Assembly (NCBI GenBank): GCA_038063195.1
Contig: JBBTVO010000010.1
Coordinates: 1 to 42,221 of the forward strand
Length of the DNA: 42,221 nt
DNA from: JBBTVO01 sp038063195
GTDB lineage: Bacteria > Patescibacteriota > Microgenomatia > Levybacterales > UBA12049
Direction: 5' to 3'
The notes beneath the pieces are model-generated. The model made no database searches. It was not told the DNA's origin and saw nothing but the letters and a program-made list of their open reading frames with translations. Below are positions 30,001-38,346 of this stretch, one piece after another (positions within the stretch are counted from its first letter, which is position 1; the number at the start of each line of letters is the position of its first letter). A program made the position numbers and the translations under genes.

Positions 30001-30732
30001 ATGCACTTTGCGCCCGAGTCAATTTTTCATTTGGGATTTATAAACTTCACCAATTCCCTTCTCCACACTCTTTTTGTCGATGTTCTTATAATTGCTCTCT
30101 CTTATTTCATCGTAAAAAATATAAAACTTGTTCCTAATCTTTTCCAAAATGGAGTGGAAATGGTAGTCCAATCTTTTTATGAAATGACAGAATCAGTAAC
30201 GAGTGACAAAGTGAAAATGATTTTTCCGTGGTGCATGGCTTTTTTTATTTTTATTCTTATCGCCAACTGGAGCAGTCTTATACCCGGTGTATCAAGTATC
30301 GGTTTTTTTGAAACTAGAGAAGGACACAGGGAATTGATTCCTATTCTGCGGGGAGCTACCAGTGATATCAATACAACTCTGGGCCTTGCTCTTGTATCCG
30401 TAGCAGCAACTCATGTCCTAAGCATTAAGACACTTGGAATTGCTGAATATCTTACAAGATACTTTTCTCTGAATCCCATTAATCTTTTCATCGGACTCCT
30501 TGAGATAATTTCTGAGATTACAAAAGTTATTTCTTTATCTTTCAGGCTATTCGGGAATATTTTTGCGGGTGAGGTTGTGCTTTCTACAGTATCCTCTATT
30601 TTTGCCTTTGTATTCCCTCTCCCCTTTATGTTTCTTGAAATAATAGTCGGGCTTGTTCAGGCTCTTGTTTTTGCAATGCTTACGATGGCTTTTATGGCAA
30701 TACTCACAACTGCGCACAGTGATGCCCACTAG
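30001..30732 (+). CDS. atpB: F-type ATP synthase subunit a
   Basis: 243 residues with about five to six membrane helices. The essential Arg is in the helix SLSFRLFGNIFAGEVV (about 178-193, Arg in FRLFGN), which faces the c-ring, and the last helices contain VGLVQALVFAMLTMAFMA. Subunit a forms the two half channels for ions. It is the first gene of the atp operon, directly behind the promoter; no atpI is present. Confidence 0.95.
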   Translation: MHFAPESIFHLGFINFTNSLLHTLFVDVLIIALSYFIVKNIKLVPNLFQNGVEMVVQSFYEMTESVTSDKVKMIFPWCMAFFIFILIANWSSLIPGVSSIGFFETREGHRELIPILRGATSDINTTLGLALVSVAATHVLSIKTLGIAEYLTRYFSLNPINLFIGLLEIISEITKVISLSFRLFGNIFAGEVVLSTVSSIFAFVFPLPFMFLEIIVGLVQALVFAMLTMAFMAILTTAHSDAH

Positions 30733-30758
30733 AAGCGTGGCTTTAAGGAGGTGATTTT

Positions 30759-30965
30759 ATGAGTTTTACAATAACAGGAGGTTTAGTTATAGCATTAGGC
30801 GGAATGCTTCCGGCGCTTGCTGTTGGAATGATAGGATCAAAAGCAATGGAAGCAATAGGACGAAATCCTGAAGCGGCTGGAAGAATACTTCCGGCGATGC
30901 TTTTGGGAATGGCATTTGCTGAAGCAATTGCTATTTACGCTCTTATTTTAGCTTTTATAGGTTAG
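30759..30965 (+). CDS. atpE: F-type ATP synthase subunit c
   Basis: 68 residues: two membrane helices joined by a polar loop with RNP (35-37). The ion-binding carboxylate is Glu55 in MAFAEAIAIY. The Na+-type ligands (Gln in helix 1 and Ser right after the Glu) are absent (helix 1 has GMIGSKAM, and Ala follows Glu55), so proton coupling is inferred. It has one of the strongest ribosome sites in the window (AAGGAGGTGA), fitting the high copy number of c. Confidence 0.96.
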   Translation: MSFTITGGLVIALGGMLPALAVGMIGSKAMEAIGRNPEAAGRILPAMLLGMAFAEAIAIYALILAFIG

Positions 30966-30974
30966 TAATATATT

Positions 30975-31478
30975 ATGGAAATTATTAAAGATTTTGGAGT
31001 TGATCCTCTTCTTTTATCTGCCCAGATAGTAAATTTTCTTATTATATTTTTTATTTTAAGAAAATTTGCCTTAAAGCCAATCTTGGATATTCTTAAAAAA
31101 CGTGAGGACACGATTAAGGACGGCTTAAGGGACGCGGAAGCGGGAAGAAAGATACTTGAAGAAGCAAAGGAAAATGAAAAAAGCATTCTGAAAAGTGCTA
31201 ATACTAATGCAGAGAAAATAATAAACGTTTCAAAGCTTGAGGCAATTGAGGCTTCAAAAGAAATTGAAGAAAAAACAAGAAAAGAAGTCGGAGATATGAT
31301 TAAAAATGCAAAAGAGCAAATAGGAAAAGAGTATCAGGATGCCGAGAAGCGAATTTCTCTTAAGACTAGCGAAACTGCTGTAGAATTTCTTGAGAACTCT
31401 CTTAAAAATTTGTTTGGAGCAGATAAGCAGAAAGAACTCATGGAAATTGCAATTAAAAAAATTAGAAGGCCAAATTAA
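30975..31478 (+). CDS. atpF: F-type ATP synthase subunit b
   Basis: 167 residues. One N-terminal membrane helix (about 11-31, DPLLLSAQIVNFLIIFFILRK) and then a long, charged helix (about 35-150) that dimerises as the peripheral stalk. Family-typical LKPILDILKKRE follows the membrane segment. It starts 9 nt after atpE, and its stop overlaps the atpH ATG (TAATG). Confidence 0.94.
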   Translation: MEIIKDFGVDPLLLSAQIVNFLIIFFILRKFALKPILDILKKREDTIKDGLRDAEAGRKILEEAKENEKSILKSANTNAEKIINVSKLEAIEASKEIEEKTRKEVGDMIKNAKEQIGKEYQDAEKRISLKTSETAVEFLENSLKNLFGADKQKELMEIAIKKIRRPN

Positions 31479-31840
31479 TGTCTTTAAGAAAAATAAAAAA
31501 ACTTGCACTTAAAACATACAGCGATAACACTTTGAACAAAAAAGTGCTCGACTTAGTCTCAAAAAAACTTAGCAGGAAAGATTTAAAAGTTTATATTAAT
31601 GAACTTAAGCGAATTAATGGACACAGAATTGTAAAAGTTTATGTACCTGACAGAAGAATCTTAACAGACAAAATAGAACGAAGCCTTTCGAAATTTTTCG
31701 AAAATAAAGAGCTTCAAATTATTGAAGAACCGGAACTTATAGCCGGGCTTAGAATTATTGATAATGACCTTATTTATGAGCTTAACCTTAGGGACTCATT
31801 TGATAACATGATTGAATATCTTAAAGAAACATATGATTAG
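31478..31840 (+). CDS. atpH: F-type ATP synthase subunit delta, shortened
   Basis: 120 residues; the usual length is about 175-180. The C-terminal domain of delta/OSCP is present, with EEPELIAGLRIIDND near 86-100. The N-terminal six-helix domain, which docks on the alpha subunit, is mostly missing: only about 40 residues come before. The context and one-base overlap with atpF (TAATG) make the identity safe. The frame is intact, so this is a compact form rather than a frameshift. Confidence 0.85.
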   Translation: MSLRKIKKLALKTYSDNTLNKKVLDLVSKKLSRKDLKVYINELKRINGHRIVKVYVPDRRILTDKIERSLSKFFENKELQIIEEPELIAGLRIIDNDLIYELNLRDSFDNMIEYLKETYD

Positions 31841-33353
31841 TAACGAAGACATTATTAAGGATCTTGAAAAAAGTCTTACAGATTTTTCTTATGATTCAAA
31901 AGCAAAAAATGTAGGATATGTTGAGAAAAACGGCGATGGAGTTGTTTTGTCCTCTGGGCTTTCTCAAGCTCTTGTTGGTGAACAGGTTGTCTTTGCTGAC
32001 GGCACGCACGGAATGGTGCTCGGACTTGATGAAGATAATGTGAGTATAGTTTTGTTCGGATCAGGCGAAAACATCAGGGAGGGTGATAAAGTACAGACAA
32101 CCGGCAAGATATTATCTATTACAGCATCGGAGAAATTAATTGGAAGAGTCATCTCGCCTCTTGGGAACCCCTTGGATGGAAAAACGCAAGTTAAAACGGG
32201 CAGGAACATGCCTCTTGAAAAGATCGCACCGGGTGTAATCGACAGAGAACCAGTCAGCACTCCTCTTAAGACAGGAATTAAAATAATTGACGCAATAGTC
32301 CCAATTGGAAGAGGACAAAGAGAGCTCATTATAGGAGACAGAGGTCTTGGTAAGACTGCCATAGTAATTGATACTATTATTAATCAAAAACCAAGGAAAA
32401 ACTCAAAAAGTAAGCCGGTCATATGCATATATGTTGCCATCGGACAAAAACAGAGTACGGTTGCCCAAGTTATTGCAAAACTTAAAGATACGGAAGCTAT
32501 GGATTATACGATTGTAGTTTGTGCTGGAGCATCAGACCCGGTTGCCCTACAGTATCTCGCCCCATATGCGGGAGTTGCTATAGCCGAGTATTTTCTTGAA
32601 AAAGGAGAGGATGTGCTTATTGTGTATGACGACCTTTCTAAGCATGCATGGGCATATAGACAAATCTCGCTTGTTCTAAGACGTCCTGCAGGACGAGAAG
32701 CATACCCCGGCGACATCTTCTATCTCCATTCAAGACTTCTTGAAAGAGCAGTAAAATTAAATAAGAAAAATGGTGGAGGGTCTATAACAGCACTTCCTAT
32801 TGTCGAAACTCAAGCAAGCGATATCTCAGCATATATCCCAACAAATATCATTTCTATTACGGACGGACAAATTTATCTCCAATCTGACTTGTTTAATACC
32901 GGAATTAGACCTGCTATTAATGCCGGAAGTTCTGTTTCTCGAGTCGGTGGAGCAGCGCAAACCTCTGCGATAAAATCCGTTTCGGGAAAAATGAGACTTG
33001 ACCTGGCACAATATAGAGAGCTTGCTGTTTTTGCGCAATTCGGGTCAGAACTTGATCAAGCAACTCTGGCGCAGCTTGAAAGAGGACAAAGGATAACCGA
33101 AATACTTAAACAACCTCAGTATGATCCCTTGCCGGAATCCTTGCAAATACTAAGCATTTGGACAGTTACTACAGGGCAGCTTAATGACATTCCTATCGAA
33201 AAACTTGGAAAGTTTGAACACGAATTTCATAAGTTTATACAAAGGCAGTATCCAGAAATAATTAAACTTCTGGAAACAGGTGAAAAGATTAAAGAAGACA
33301 CCATTAAAATATTAGAAAAAGTTGTTACAGAATTTAAAAAAATGTTTAGTTAA
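31833..33353 (+). CDS. atpA: F-type ATP synthase subunit alpha
   Basis: 506 residues from ATG 31833, which overlaps atpH by 8 bp; a TTG at 31812 would add seven residues and is unlikely. Walker A is GDRGLGKT (168-175; usually GDRQTGKT), and the catalytic-site Arg finger lies in the late SVSRVGGAAQ block. Alpha provides the non-catalytic nucleotide sites of F1. The Gln-Thr of the P-loop is Gly-Leu here, a substitution that may affect nucleotide binding at the regulatory sites. Confidence 0.97.
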   Translation: MISNEDIIKDLEKSLTDFSYDSKAKNVGYVEKNGDGVVLSSGLSQALVGEQVVFADGTHGMVLGLDEDNVSIVLFGSGENIREGDKVQTTGKILSITASEKLIGRVISPLGNPLDGKTQVKTGRNMPLEKIAPGVIDREPVSTPLKTGIKIIDAIVPIGRGQRELIIGDRGLGKTAIVIDTIINQKPRKNSKSKPVICIYVAIGQKQSTVAQVIAKLKDTEAMDYTIVVCAGASDPVALQYLAPYAGVAIAEYFLEKGEDVLIVYDDLSKHAWAYRQISLVLRRPAGREAYPGDIFYLHSRLLERAVKLNKKNGGGSITALPIVETQASDISAYIPTNIISITDGQIYLQSDLFNTGIRPAINAGSSVSRVGGAAQTSAIKSVSGKMRLDLAQYRELAVFAQFGSELDQATLAQLERGQRITEILKQPQYDPLPESLQILSIWTVTTGQLNDIPIEKLGKFEHEFHKFIQRQYPEIIKLLETGEKIKEDTIKILEKVVTEFKKMFS

Positions 33354-33354
33354 T

Positions 33355-34218
33355 ATGGCAAATATTCTATCTATAAAAAGACGCATGCAAACAGCCCAAA
33401 ATGTCTCAAAGACAACAAGAGCCATGCAGATGATTGCAGCATCCAAGCTTAAAAGAGCACAGGAAAGGGCTCTCTCATCAAGGTATTACGTTGAGAAACT
33501 TACTTCCGTAACCAAAAATTTGTCAGAAAGGGTAAGTGAGGAGGAGAAAACCGAATACATGAAAGCTAAATCTGAAACAAACGACAAGCTATTTATAATC
33601 ATATCTCCCGATAAGGGTCTTTGCGGCGGCCTAATAACCAACATCACAAAGGAGCTCCTTGCTCAGGGTGACCCAGGAAGTACAAGATATGTAGTAATCG
33701 GCAAGAAACTTGAAAAGCCTGTGGTGAGACTGGGTAAAGACCTTATCGCATTCTTTGAGTTTGGTACCACACTTCCCTCTTTTGATGTGATTTATCCTAT
33801 CGCAAAAATTATTGACGAGGAATTCTTGAGCGGAAAAGTATCGGAAGTTAAAATATTATATAGCCATTTTATGACTGTTTTTACTCAAGTACCTAAGGTT
33901 TCCACTCTTCTTCCTATCAAAATTGAAGAAAATCCAACTGAAGAAAAATCTGAAAACTTTATGCTATTTGAACCCGAGCCAAAAAAAATTCTCCCAACCA
34001 TTCTTAGACACTATTTAGAGATGAGCCTCTACCAATTTATTCTTGAAAGCTATGCGTCAGAACAAGCTTCAAGAATGGTTGCTATGAAAAACGCTACGGA
34101 AAACGCGCAGGAAATCATAGACTACCTAAGACTTGAGTATAATAAGCAAAGACAAGAAAAGATTACAAACGAGATTCTTGACATCGGGAGTGCGGCAACT
34201 GCCATGACATATGAGTAA
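33355..34218 (+). CDS. atpG: F-type ATP synthase subunit gamma
   Basis: 287 residues from ATG 33355 (the frame opens at 33322 inside atpA, but MANILSIKRRM matches the family start). The N-terminal helix IKRRMQTAQNVSKTTRAMQMIAASKLKRA (5-33), the SPDKGLCGGL motif (about 82-91), and the C-terminal helix with AMKNATENAQEIIDYLRLEYNKQRQEKITNEI match gamma. It is the rotor shaft. It follows atpA by one base and overlaps atpD by 8 bp. Confidence 0.96.
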   Translation: MANILSIKRRMQTAQNVSKTTRAMQMIAASKLKRAQERALSSRYYVEKLTSVTKNLSERVSEEEKTEYMKAKSETNDKLFIIISPDKGLCGGLITNITKELLAQGDPGSTRYVVIGKKLEKPVVRLGKDLIAFFEFGTTLPSFDVIYPIAKIIDEEFLSGKVSEVKILYSHFMTVFTQVPKVSTLLPIKIEENPTEEKSENFMLFEPEPKKILPTILRHYLEMSLYQFILESYASEQASRMVAMKNATENAQEIIDYLRLEYNKQRQEKITNEILDIGSAATAMTYE

Positions 34219-35602
34219 AAATACGCAAGGTTTCATAATAAGAATTCAGGGACCGGTTGTGGATGTTAGATTTCCAAATAACCCACCTGCTATTAATGAC
34301 GCTCTGGTTTTGGAGACAAAAGATAAAAAGAAGTTAATACTTGAGGTTGCTCTTATTACAGGCGATAACGAAGTAAGAGCTCTTGCGCTAGGCCCAACCG
34401 AAGGACTTTCGCGTGGCATGAAGGTCGAAAGCACCGGCTCTCCCATCAAGGTCCCTGTAGGACTAAAGACCTTAGGAAGAGTCTTCAATGTGCTGGGGGA
34501 ACCGATTGACGGAAAAAAATTTGAAGACAAGTCTGGGCCACGCGATCCTATTCACAAGTCCCCACCTGCCTTGATTGATCAGGAGACAAAGCCTCAAATT
34601 CTTGAAACAGGAATAAAAGTTATCGACCTTATTGCTCCATTTGCAAAAGGCGGAAAAACCGCGGTTTTTGGAGGTGCGGGAGTCGGAAAAACGGTAATAA
34701 TTCAAGAGCTTATAAGAAATATAGCGATAGAACACAAGGGTCATTCCGTATTTGCCGGAGTTGGGGAAAGAAGTAGAGAGGGAAACGATCTTATTTTGGA
34801 AATGAAAGAATCTGGAGTTCTGGATAAAACAATAATGGTCTTTGGACAAATGAATGAACCTCCTGCTAATAGACTGAGAGTGGCTCTAACAGCACTTACG
34901 ATGGCTGAATACTTCCGTGATCAAAAACACGAAGACGTACTTCTCTTTATAGACAACATATTCCGTTTTGCACAAGCTGGCTCAGAAGTATCAGCACTTC
35001 TGGGAAGAATGCCTTCCGCAGTAGGTTATCAGCCCACTCTTGCGGCGGAAATGGGAAATCTTCAGGAAAGGATTACATCTACCAAGCAAGGTTCAATAAC
35101 CTCTGTACAAGCCGTATACGTCCCCGCAGATGACTATACAGATCCCGCTCCCGTAACTATATTTTCGCATCTTGACTCAATACTAACATTAGACAGAAGT
35201 ATTTCAGACCAGGGATTATACCCCGCCGTAGATCCCCTTACATCCTCGTCAAGAATCCTAGATCCCAACGTAGTAAGTAAAGAGCATTATGAAGTGACAC
35301 AGGAAGTAAAAAGAGTTCTTCAAAGATACAAAGATCTTCAAGATATAATTGCAATTCTGGGAATGGATGAGCTATCTGATGAGGACAAGCTTGTCGTAAC
35401 GCGTGCAAGAAAAATACAAAGGTTTTTGAGTCAGCCGATGTTCGTTGCGGAAATATTTACAGGAGAACCAGGTAAATATGTAAAAGTAGAGGATACTGTA
35501 AAAGGGTTTAAGGAAATTCTTGAAGGAAAACACGACAAAATACCCGAATCAGCTTTTTTCATGACTGGATCAATTGATGAAGTTGTAAAAAGAGCAAAAT
35601 GA
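34211..35602 (+). CDS. atpD: F-type ATP synthase subunit beta
   Basis: 463 residues. Walker A GGAGVGKT (about 154-161), the catalytic GERSREGNDL with its Glu (about 185-194), Walker B LLFIDNIFRF (about 245) and the ALLGRMPSAVGYQPTLA block. Beta carries the catalytic sites. It overlaps atpG by 8 bp and atpC by 4 bp (ATGA). Confidence 0.98.
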   Translation: MSKNTQGFIIRIQGPVVDVRFPNNPPAINDALVLETKDKKKLILEVALITGDNEVRALALGPTEGLSRGMKVESTGSPIKVPVGLKTLGRVFNVLGEPIDGKKFEDKSGPRDPIHKSPPALIDQETKPQILETGIKVIDLIAPFAKGGKTAVFGGAGVGKTVIIQELIRNIAIEHKGHSVFAGVGERSREGNDLILEMKESGVLDKTIMVFGQMNEPPANRLRVALTALTMAEYFRDQKHEDVLLFIDNIFRFAQAGSEVSALLGRMPSAVGYQPTLAAEMGNLQERITSTKQGSITSVQAVYVPADDYTDPAPVTIFSHLDSILTLDRSISDQGLYPAVDPLTSSSRILDPNVVSKEHYEVTQEVKRVLQRYKDLQDIIAILGMDELSDEDKLVVTRARKIQRFLSQPMFVAEIFTGEPGKYVKVEDTVKGFKEILEGKHDKIPESAFFMTGSIDEVVKRAK

Positions 35603-36027
35603 CAATTAAACTTCAGATAATAACTCCCGAGAAAATTGTTTACCAAAATGACGTTGATCAGATAACAGCACCAACTAAAGACGGTGAGATTACGATTATG
35701 CCTGAACACGTGGGACTTCTTACCCAAGTAGTTCCAGGCGAGATTACTGTAAAAAAAGGAGAAAATACTCAAGCTCTGGCTGTAACAGGGGGCTTTATGG
35801 AGGTTGCTAAAAATTCGGTAAGTATTCTGGCGGATTATGCCATACGCGCGGAGGATATTGAAGTTCTTAAGGCTCAGGAAGCTCAAAAAAAAGCCCAGAA
35901 GCTTATGGAAGAGAAAGTAAGCGAGAAAGATTTTGCAATGGGTCAGTCTGAAATGATAAGAGCAATCACCCAGCTTAGAGTAGCGACCAAATATAAAAGG
36001 CACGCAAGAAAGCCATCGGAAATTTAA
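35599..36027 (+). CDS. atpC: F-type ATP synthase subunit epsilon
   Basis: 142 residues. An N-terminal beta-sandwich (1-85) with LQIITPEKIVYQNDVDQI and GEITIMPEHVGLLTQV, then a two-helix C-terminal domain (about 90-135) that can inhibit ATPase activity. It is the last atp gene and overlaps atpD by 4 bp. pyrF follows after 5 nt. Confidence 0.95.
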   Translation: MTIKLQIITPEKIVYQNDVDQITAPTKDGEITIMPEHVGLLTQVVPGEITVKKGENTQALAVTGGFMEVAKNSVSILADYAIRAEDIEVLKAQEAQKKAQKLMEEKVSEKDFAMGQSEMIRAITQLRVATKYKRHARKPSEI

Positions 36028-36032
36028 TATAG

Positions 36033-36839
36033 ATGACGTTTTGGGAAAAACTGGAAAAAACTTCTCGGAAAAACTCTTCCCTTCTTTGCGTAGGACTTGA
36101 TCCTGATCTTGATAAAATTCCCGAAAGATTTAAAAAACAACAAGACCCCATATTTGAATTTAATAAATATATCATTAATCAGACACAGGATTTCGTATGT
36201 GCTTATAAGCCGAATATTGCGTTCTACGAGGCATATGGAATAGACGGACTCAAATCCCTTAAAAAAACAATCGAGTACCTTAGGAAGAATTATTCCGAGG
36301 TCCCTATTATTCTTGATGCAAAACGGGGAGACATAGGAAATACTGCAGGAAGATATGCAAAAGCTCTTTATGGATACTGGCAGGCTGATGCAGCAACTAT
36401 TTATCCGCATCTGGGAAAAGACTCAATACTTCCTTATCTAAAATATAAAAATAAATGTACGATACTCTTAATCAAAACTTCAAACCCCGATTCGAAAGTA
36501 TTTCAAAATTTACCTATTAATCCAAGCATGAAGCCTCATTATCTCGTAATGGCTGAGGAGATTGTAAAATGGAACTATCCCAATTTGGGCTTTATGGTTG
36601 GCGCGACCTATCCGGAAGAATTAAAAGAGGTAAGGAAGTTATTCCCCAACTCACCCATCTTAATGCCGGGACTAGGCGCACAAAGCGGACAAGCGGAGAA
36701 AGCGATAAAAGCGGGTGTAGATGCAAAAGGCATGAATCTTATCTGCAATAGCTCAAGAGATATAATATATTCGGATAATCCAAGACAAAAAGTAATTAGC
36801 ACAAGAGATTTAATAAATAGGTATAGAAGAAATGAATAA
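36033..36839 (+). CDS. pyrF: Orotidine 5'-phosphate decarboxylase (type 2)
   Basis: 268 residues, the longer PyrF subfamily. The opening SSLLCVGLDPDLDKIP (15-30) and the catalytic D-A-K-R-G-D-I block (about 92-98, LDAKRGDIGNTA) are present; the late segment LMPGLGAQSGQ binds phosphate. It makes UMP from OMP. It starts 5 nt after atpC and overlaps pyrE by 8 bp. Confidence 0.93.
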   Translation: MTFWEKLEKTSRKNSSLLCVGLDPDLDKIPERFKKQQDPIFEFNKYIINQTQDFVCAYKPNIAFYEAYGIDGLKSLKKTIEYLRKNYSEVPIILDAKRGDIGNTAGRYAKALYGYWQADAATIYPHLGKDSILPYLKYKNKCTILLIKTSNPDSKVFQNLPINPSMKPHYLVMAEEIVKWNYPNLGFMVGATYPEELKEVRKLFPNSPILMPGLGAQSGQAEKAIKAGVDAKGMNLICNSSRDIIYSDNPRQKVISTRDLINRYRRNE

Positions 36840-37476
36840 AACATCTGAAGAAATTGCTGAAATATTACTTTCTATTGGAGCCGTAAGTCTTAATGTAAAA
36901 AAGCCGTTCCGATATTCTTCAGGTATTTTAAGCCCGGTCTACACAGACTGCAGGCTTATAATGAGTTATCCCAAAGAAAGAAAAATTGTAATAAATTTAC
37001 TTGCAAAAGCAATTTCTTCCTATGGCTCGTTTGATGTTATTGCAGGAACAGCAACTGCCGGAATTCCGCACGCGGCATGGATCGCAGGGAAATTAAACTT
37101 ACCGATGATATACGTAAGGAATAAATCCAAAGATCATGGAAAAGAGAATCTGATTGAAGGGGTTTTGAAAAAAAGACAAAAAGTTGTAGTCGTTGAGGAC
37201 TTGATATCAACTGCTCAAAGCTCCGTATTCACCATAAACGCAGCGCGAAGTGTTGGGGCAATTGCAAATGTTATTTTTGCGATAACTACCTACAACTTGC
37301 TCAAATCAAAGGAAGTCTTAAAAGAAAATAAAGTTAAACTGATTTCTCTTACAAATCTCTCCGACTTGTCTTCTATAGCACTAAAAAATAAACATATTAC
37401 TGTAAGGGAGCATGGTATGATTCTTCAGTGGGCAAAAGATCCTTCTTCGTGGGGCAAGCGAATGGGGTTTGAATAA
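36832..37476 (+). CDS. pyrE: Orotate phosphoribosyltransferase
   Basis: 214 residues, type I phosphoribosyltransferase. FRYSSGILSPVYTDCR (23-38) binds orotate, AGTATAGIPHA (about 70-80) and VRNKSKDHGKENLIEG form the catalytic loop region, and the PRPP motif is VVVVEDLISTAQSS (about 121-134). It converts orotate and PRPP to OMP, feeding PyrF with which it overlaps. No pyrB/C/D is in this window, so orotate may come from outside or from genes elsewhere. Confidence 0.94.
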   Translation: MNKTSEEIAEILLSIGAVSLNVKKPFRYSSGILSPVYTDCRLIMSYPKERKIVINLLAKAISSYGSFDVIAGTATAGIPHAAWIAGKLNLPMIYVRNKSKDHGKENLIEGVLKKRQKVVVVEDLISTAQSSVFTINAARSVGAIANVIFAITTYNLLKSKEVLKENKVKLISLTNLSDLSSIALKNKHITVREHGMILQWAKDPSSWGKRMGFE

Positions 37477-37506
37477 TTAGAGCAAATCTCCTACAATATT
37501 GACGTT

Positions 37507-37578
37507 GCCGGAGTAACTCAGCGGTAGAGTAGCTCTTTCGTAAAGAGCAAGTCGTGAGTTCAAATCTCACCTCCGGCT
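37507..37578 (+). tRNA. tRNA-Thr (anticodon CGT)
   Basis: Acceptor GCCGGAG/CTCCGGC, D arm ACTC...GAGT, anticodon stem GCTCT/AGAGC with loop TTCGTAA (anticodon CGT), T arm GTGAG-TTCAAAT-CTCAC. The discriminator would be U73, unusual for a threonine tRNA (normally A). CCA is not encoded. It reads ACG codons. Confidence 0.92.
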
Positions 37579-37620
37579 CAGTAATGTAATGAGCCAAACC
37601 GAAGTACTCGTAGTGAGCGA
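37575..37620 (+). repeat. REP-like element 3' of tRNA-Thr
   Basis: GGCTCA (37575-37580, including the last tRNA bases) pairs with TGAGCC (37590-37595). A second block, ACCGAAGTACTCGTAG followed by TGAGCGAAGTCGAA, resembles other REP-like elements here. It runs up to 9 nt before the next ATG. Confidence 0.6.
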
Positions 37621-37629
37621 AGTCGAACT

Positions 37630-38346
37630 ATGAAAAGAAAAGGATATTCACGTCTTTCACGGAGACTTGAGAGTCAATCGAAAAACAATCTTATCTTAAG
37701 TATCTTAGGAATAGTCGTAGTGCTATTTTTGTTGATAAAATTCGGTATTCCCCTTCTGGCTAATATAACGGGATTTCTTTCAGGCTTTCAAAAAGGAGAT
37801 TCAATCTCCAACGAGCAAAATGATGAATTCGTTTCCGTACCAGTGCTTGACCCATTACCCCAAGCAACAAATAGTTCTGAATTTATAGTATCAGGCCAGG
37901 GAATTTCCGAGCAGGATATTTCAATTTTCGTAAACAATACTTTATCTAACAGCAAAGAGACTGATAAAGATGGGGTATTTTCTTTCAAAGTTTTCCTTAA
38001 CCCGGGCGAAAATAAAATTAAAGTGCAGGCAACACAAAATACTAACAAAAGTGACTTTTCCGATGAGGAAATTGTCCTTTACATAAATAAACCTCCTACT
38101 CTTGATATTTCCTCGCCAACCGACGGTCAGCGTTTTGAAAAAGACCAAAATACTGCAGATATAAAAGGCACTACGGATTCGGGAGTAAGAGTCACAGTCA
38201 ATGATTTTCAAACAGTTGTTGATGAAAATAATAATTTTTCATATACACTAAACCTTCAGAATGGTGACAACAATCTAGTAATTGTGGCTACCAATCAGGC
38301 TGGTGATAAAACAGAAAAAAGCTTGAAAGTTACTTACTCTCCGTAG
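37630..38346 (+). CDS. Membrane-anchored protein with Ig-like (glucodextranase B-type) domains
   Basis: 238 residues. A basic cytoplasmic start is followed by one membrane helix (about 21-49, LILSILGIVVVLFLLIKFGIPLLANI), a linker, and two Ig-like beta domains (about 70-150, FIVSGQGISEQDISIFVNN... and 152-237, LDISSPTDGQRFEKDQNTADIKGTT). Both repeat the layout of a variable strand, an NN turn and a closing LNPGENKIKV or LQNGDNNLVIVATN, typical of the glucodextranase B/Big family. A surface or cell-wall role is likely. It converges on the O-antigen ligase-like gene with a 17-bp overlap. Confidence 0.75.
   Translation: MKRKGYSRLSRRLESQSKNNLILSILGIVVVLFLLIKFGIPLLANITGFLSGFQKGDSISNEQNDEFVSVPVLDPLPQATNSSEFIVSGQGISEQDISIFVNNTLSNSKETDKDGVFSFKVFLNPGENKIKVQATQNTNKSDFSDEEIVLYINKPPTLDISSPTDGQRFEKDQNTADIKGTTDSGVRVTVNDFQTVVDENNNFSYTLNLQNGDNNLVIVATNQAGDKTEKSLKVTYSP

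Noticed and set aside
37397..37597. 66-codon minus-strand ORF at the end of pyrE
   Set aside because: It covers tRNA-Thr and its flanks; translation of tRNA sequence.
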